Below are positions 38,764-42,373 of a DNA stretch of 42,373 bases, in pieces. A program made the translations under genes and the position numbers. The notes beneath the pieces are model-generated. The model searched no databases. It was given only the letters and a program-made list of their open reading frames with translations, and was not told the origin of the DNA. The stretch lies in NCBI GenBank assembly GCA_902576335.1, contig CACGVC010000007.1:1-42373 (forward strand), given 5' to 3'. Positions within the stretch are counted from its first letter, which is position 1. Every line of letters starts with the position of its first letter. This stretch comes from an uncultured Pelagibacteraceae bacterium (lineage in GTDB: Bacteria > Pseudomonadota > Alphaproteobacteria > Pelagibacterales > Pelagibacteraceae).

Positions 38764-39708
38764 TTAATTTAATTTCTTAGGTACTTTGAAAACAACGTTT
38801 TCTTTAATTATCTCAACCTCGTTTATGGATACTGTAAATTTCTTCTTTAAATTATCTATGAAGTTTTCTACAAGAATTTCTGGTGCTGAGGCCCCAGAAG
38901 AAATCCCTATAGTTTTAGATTTTTCAATTAAATGATAAGGTATTTCACTTTGCGAGTGAATAAGATGAGCATTATTACAACCTGATTTTTTTGCGACCTC
39001 AACTAGCCTCACTGAATTTGAGGAATTTCTACTTCCAATTACAAAAAACATATCACAGTTTTTTGCAATATTTTTTACAGCCATCTGTCTATTTGTCGTT
39101 GCATAACATATATCCTCTTTATTCGGCTCTCTAATTCCTGGAAATCTATCTTTTAAAATACTAATAATACTTTTTGTGTCATCTACTGATAAAGTTGTTT
39201 GAGTTACAAAAGCTAATTTTTTTTTTTCCTTAAATTCATATTTTTTTGCCTCATCTTCATCTTGAATAAGATCTATCGAACCTACTGGTAATTGTCCCAT
39301 TGTTCCAACAACTTCAGGATGGTTCTGGTGTCCAATCAAAATTAATTGATAACCTGATTTGTGAAGATTTTCAGCTTCACGATGAACTTTCGACACTAGT
39401 GGACAAGTAGCATCCACATATGTCATTTTGTAACTTTCAGCTTCAGAGGGAACTTTTTTTGGAACCCCGTGCGCAGAAAAAATTACAGGTCTAGTTTTAT
39501 CCTTAATTTCTTCAAGCTCTTCAACAAATATAGCTCCTTTCTTTTTTAAATCATCAACTACAAATTTATTATGAACAATTTCATGTCGAACGTAAACTGG
39601 GACGCCGTATTTTAGTATGGCTTTTTCAACAATTTCAATTGCTCTCTCTACACCTGCACAAAATCCTCTTGGTGCAGATAGTAAAATTTTTATTTCTTTA
39701 TTTTTCAT
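38764..39708 (-). CDS. ispH: 4-hydroxy-3-methylbut-2-enyl diphosphate reductase
   Basis: A 314-residue iron-sulfur enzyme, the last step of the MEP pathway, giving IPP and DMAPP. Its three cluster cysteines are C17 (APRGFCAGVERA), C102 (VDATCPLVSKVH) and C201 (EDICYATTNRQ), with the catalytic glutamate in HPEVVGT at 132 and the SRNSSNSVRL diphosphate-binding motif. ATG 39708 is preferred to a TTG three codons earlier. It overlaps the blh stop by 11 bases, linking precursor supply to retinal synthesis. Confidence 0.97.
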   Translation of the reverse strand: MKNKEIKILLSAPRGFCAGVERAIEIVEKAILKYGVPVYVRHEIVHNKFVVDDLKKKGAIFVEELEEIKDKTRPVIFSAHGVPKKVPSEAESYKMTYVDATCPLVSKVHREAENLHKSGYQLILIGHQNHPEVVGTMGQLPVGSIDLIQDEDEAKKYEFKEKKKLAFVTQTTLSVDDTKSIISILKDRFPGIREPNKEDICYATTNRQMAVKNIAKNCDMFFVIGSRNSSNSVRLVEVAKKSGCNNAHLIHSQSEIPYHLIEKSKTIGISSGASAPEILVENFIDNLKKKFTVSINEVEIIKENVVFKVPKKLN

Positions 39709-40633
39709 TTTTTTCAATTAAGTATTCGAGCAATATATGCGGAAAAGTTAAAGACGCCAAACCTATAAATATTAATTTCAAAATTGCACTGTCTAAATTG
39801 TAATTATTATTTAAAAAATAAAGACCTATTAAACAAATAATAGCAGTAAGGACAGTTAAAGGGGTAGCTTTTTTAATAAAAACTAAAAGTCCATTCCTTA
39901 AACTTTCTTTATCAAGTTCAGTGATTAATGAAATACTATGTCTTATAGAATGTAAAAAACAAAAATAAATTGTGAAGGCTATTAATGGAGAGAAATGCAT
40001 ATTTATGATTATTATCGAGAAATAATCAAAAAAAATTGTAAATTTTCTTAACTCAAATTTTTTGAAAAATAAAATAATGCTAGATAATGCACTTAACACA
40101 ATCCCAATTATCAAAAAATTATTATTTTCAATTACACTTAAACTTTGGTAAAATGACTCATTCTCGATTAATAGCAATTTGAAAATAGAAACTGTTTCAT
40201 TAAAATTAAAATACAGTGGTGCCATTATCACTAACGATCCTTTAAGAAAAAATAAAAATTGATTTAAATATGAATTATTATCAATTAGAAATTGAGTATC
40301 TTCTTTTCCAAAATGAAATGCAGCAACAATTAAAAAAGCAATTAGCACTACTGTTGGTAAAAGTACCCAAAGAATTATAATTGTTACTGCAAGCAGAAAA
40401 TAGGATGTATAAAAAGTGATTATATTATTTATTTTGAAAATTTTAAGAAGCTTCCTTCCCTTTATATGATCCAAAGAACCATGTGATACACCAATTATTA
40501 AAATTAATAATAGACAAACCAATGGAGAAATATTTAGATTGTAAGCTTTTATAAACGGTAGAGAAACAATATTACAAAATAAAAAAAAAATAAAAGAATG
40601 TTTAAAATTAATTTTCTTAATCTGTATAGTCAT
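39698..40633 (-). CDS. blh: Beta-carotene 15,15'-dioxygenase, Brp/Blh family
   Basis: A 311-residue, strongly hydrophobic membrane enzyme that splits beta-carotene into two retinals. The metal-binding histidines characteristic of Blh are visible: H51 and H56 in GVSHGSLDHIKG, H107 in AAFHFGKEDT, and H228 and H232 in FLHSIRHS. There are about eight membrane segments. ATG 40633 is favoured over a TTG two codons upstream. It follows the crtY stop by 6 bases. Retinal made here would serve a rhodopsin encoded outside the window. Confidence 0.94.
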   Translation of the reverse strand: MTIQIKKINFKHSFIFFLFCNIVSLPFIKAYNLNISPLVCLLLILIIGVSHGSLDHIKGRKLLKIFKINNIITFYTSYFLLAVTIIILWVLLPTVVLIAFLIVAAFHFGKEDTQFLIDNNSYLNQFLFFLKGSLVIMAPLYFNFNETVSIFKLLLIENESFYQSLSVIENNNFLIIGIVLSALSSIILFFKKFELRKFTIFFDYFSIIIINMHFSPLIAFTIYFCFLHSIRHSISLITELDKESLRNGLLVFIKKATPLTVLTAIICLIGLYFLNNNYNLDSAILKLIFIGLASLTFPHILLEYLIEKNEK

Positions 40634-40639
40634 TATCAA

Positions 40640-41707
40640 TTAGTCAAATAAAGCTTTAATAAAAATTAATTTTGGCATTTTAAAAATTATACTTAAATCT
40701 TCAAAAAAATTACTTTTGTTTGATAGAAATTTTATAACAGTCTTTGGTGAAGTCTTAAACATCCTAAAAAATATATCAGACATTTTTTCAGGATTTTTTT
40801 TAAGAACACGTAGAAAAATTTCATCCAAAAATTGATATTTTTTATCTATTTCAAATTTTTTAGCATTTGAAATATTATCAATATTCTCTCTAATATACTT
40901 GCTGTGTTCTTGTATATTTAAAAAAGTATATCCAGTGCTTAATCTTGTCATTCCACCAGCTGTTCCAATATTAATTTTATTTTTTTCGTTTTTATTTGAT
41001 GGATAAAACAGAGGTATCGCCCCCTCTTCTTTATAAGTAATTTCATAACTTTTAATTTTTAAATTATTTTTAATATAATTGTTGATTTGATTTTCATAAT
41101 CTTTTTGTGAATTGTCATTCATTTTTGATAACCAAGTTGTTTCCACTAAAGCTCTATTATTTGTGTATGGCAATGTATAAAAAAAATGTACGCTTTCTCT
41201 TTGTTCACAATCAAAATCCATGAGGTTAAAAATTTTTTCGTCAAAAATATTATTTTCTGTTTTAATCTCTACACCACAAAAATGTTGCCAAAGATTTAGA
41301 TAGTTTTTTTTAATAATTGGCACACTATTAAAAACTAAAGAATTTTGTTTATTAACCTCTTCTATATTCTTAAAAAGAAAAATATTTTCGTTTTTTTTTA
41401 ATCTATTTTTAATTTTTTCATAAAATAAACCACTATCAATACTTTGATATGGAAAATTTTTACATTCTAAATAATTTGTTTTACCTGGGATATTAACTGA
41501 AAAATTCTCCCAATTTTTTTTCACACAATCATCAAAGTTATGAGGTGCTACTTTCCAAAAAGACCAAGTCTTATCTCGTTTATATTCCTCCCTGGGTTCA
41601 ATAATTGCCAAAGTTTTATTTCTTAATTTTTCATGAATTTCTAATTCATAAGCAAGAGATAATCCTGCACAACCACCACCAATAATTATATAATCAAATT
41701 CTTTCAT
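40640..41707 (-). CDS. crtY: Lycopene beta-cyclase, CrtY type
   Basis: A 355-residue flavoprotein that closes both ends of lycopene to give beta-carotene. The FAD-binding Rossmann motif is DYIIIGGGCAGLSLAYEL at the N-terminus, with the family motif RDKTWSFW near residue 45 and GTAGGMTRLSTGYTF near 250. A purine-rich GAGGAG lies about 10 bases before the ATG, inside the frame that would encode the CrtB C-terminus. The product would be the substrate of Blh, encoded 6 bases downstream. Confidence 0.95.
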   Translation of the reverse strand: MKEFDYIIIGGGCAGLSLAYELEIHEKLRNKTLAIIEPREEYKRDKTWSFWKVAPHNFDDCVKKNWENFSVNIPGKTNYLECKNFPYQSIDSGLFYEKIKNRLKKNENIFLFKNIEEVNKQNSLVFNSVPIIKKNYLNLWQHFCGVEIKTENNIFDEKIFNLMDFDCEQRESVHFFYTLPYTNNRALVETTWLSKMNDNSQKDYENQINNYIKNNLKIKSYEITYKEEGAIPLFYPSNKNEKNKINIGTAGGMTRLSTGYTFLNIQEHSKYIRENIDNISNAKKFEIDKKYQFLDEIFLRVLKKNPEKMSDIFFRMFKTSPKTVIKFLSNKSNFFEDLSIIFKMPKLIFIKALFD

Positions 41708-42373
41708 TTAAATTTATCTCCTCATTTATCAGAATGTGATCATGTTGAATTTGATCTTCGTTTTTATTAATTAAATACAGGCTGATTAAGTCAAAAATTG
41801 ATAGAAAAGTCTCTAATACTTTTTCAATATTTGAGACATAAATCTTTCCTGATCTTTGATAGTTCTCCAAGTTTTTTTTTTTAAAATTTTATATACTATT
41901 TTTCTATACACTCTTCTAGCTACCAATATAGAAAAACGGAAACTTATTGGTATGCTTTTTATTGCATAGAAAGAATCTTGATAATAACGGTTCGCAAGAT
42001 TAATAGTTGAAGAGATCTTTTCATAATTTTCCTCTATATAAAATCTGTTATTTTTTGAATCTTCCATGACATCTCTAGATATATTTGTTAATTGCATTGC
42101 TATTCCCAAATCAATAGCTGACTTAAGGGAATTTTTTTTTGTTACATTTAAAATTTTAGCCATCATTAAGCCTACTGTCCCAGCTACTCTATATGAATAA
42201 ATTAATAAATCTTTTTTTGAATTTAATTCAACTTTCTCTTTAATATCCGATTTAATACCAGTCAATAAATCTTGAACTATTTTTATAGATATGTTGAATT
42301 CCTCCATGATACCCCACATATTCTTTATAATAAGGTTATCAAATTTTTTTTGATTGAAGTCATTTTCAAATTC
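41694..42373 (-). pseudogene. crtB: Phytoene synthase, 5' end outside window, frame interrupted at an A11 run
   Basis: The frame is open from the window edge (42373) to TAG at 41813-41815. It shows the second Asp-rich substrate motif MQLTNISRDVMED and the following RFYIEENY and ARRVYRKIVYKIL segments of phytoene synthase, which condenses two GGPP to phytoene. After eleven A's (41872-41882) this frame gives only a short tail ending QILKKY. The other frame continues without a stop for 59 codons (NLENYQRSGKIYVSN..., ..LETFLSIFDLISLYLINK) to TGA at 41694-41696, 14 bases inside crtY. That tail has the usual CrtB R-x3-YVS-x3-K look. Either the count is off by one, the gene is broken, or slippage restores it. 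The gene is called a pseudogene only in the sense of an interrupted frame. Confidence 0.8.
41872..41882 (-). other. A11 homopolymer in crtB, frameshift or slippage site
   Basis: Eleven T's on the plus strand are eleven A's in the crtB coding strand. The upstream CrtB frame needs 12 (or 9) A's here to join the intact C-terminal frame. Runs of this length are prone both to sequencing miscounts and to RNA-polymerase slippage. Confidence 0.8.

Overview
The window reads as a chromosomal segment of a very AT-rich, streamlined alphaproteobacterium, most likely a marine SAR11-type (Pelagibacterales) cell. This is inferred from gene content and layout, not from a search. The supporting signs are pervasive A/T homopolymers and lysine/asparagine/isoleucine-rich proteins, intergenic gaps that are nearly all under 120 bases, many 1-20 base overlaps, typical alphaproteobacterial gene strings (groES-groEL beside HAD-ribF-ileS-lspA-bamF; ctaC-ctaD-ctaB-coxF-ctaG-ctaE-surf1; ispH-thrB-rnhA), alphaproteobacterial families such as DUF2093 and DUF3035/BamF, and a carotenoid-to-retinal module (crtB-crtY-blh) of the kind that serves proteorhodopsin. 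No rhodopsin gene, rRNA, tRNA, transposase, phage gene or CRISPR array was seen, and no gene-free stretch exceeds 300 bases.

Layout. 1-1244: the end of a long coiled-coil protein and a small membrane protein. 1241-1588: a minus-strand DCC-family thiol-redox protein. 1673-5379: tldD, pmbA and an FAD oxidoreductase in tight series. 5381-6759: a secreted protein of unknown role and a YczE-like membrane protein. 6756-11615 (minus): groES-groEL with a recognisable heat-shock-type promoter and terminator, then a sulfotransferase, a tiny basic protein and typA. 11740-18150: HAD hydrolase, ribF, ileS, lspA, a BamF-like lipoprotein and pgi. 18142-20180: rsmD, purD and a divergent DUF2093 gene. 20182-25818 (minus): ubiA, an MsbA-type exporter, waaA, lpxK and lpxL, i.e. 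late lipid A assembly plus a ubiquinone step. 25871-29221: a DUF2721 membrane protein, then DoxX-pirin-quinone reductase and a type II haloacid dehalogenase. 29239-37350: rsmE, the aa3 cytochrome c oxidase operon, thrC and a peroxiredoxin. 37376-42373 (minus): crtB (5' end outside the window), crtY, blh, ispH, thrB and rnhA.

How it fits together. The cytochrome oxidase operon supplies the catalytic subunits, the heme-farnesylating enzyme, the copper chaperone and SURF1, while ubiA supplies the quinone that feeds the chain. IspH makes the isoprenoid precursors that UbiA, CtaB and the carotenoid enzymes all draw on, and it is translationally linked to blh. thrC and thrB, the last two threonine steps, lie in neighbouring convergent operons. 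The cluster around 20-25 kb shows the cell makes and exports a Kdo-lipid A type outer membrane.

The most notable observation is that crtB is out of frame at a run of 11 adenines (41872-41882). The missing C-terminal 59 codons are intact in another frame and would end 14 bases inside crtY. This is either a sequencing indel, a real mutation, or a site where transcriptional slippage restores the frame. Two short genes absent from ordinary ORF calling were also recovered: a 41-residue CoxF-like membrane protein (33377-33502) and a 36-residue basic protein (8674-8784).
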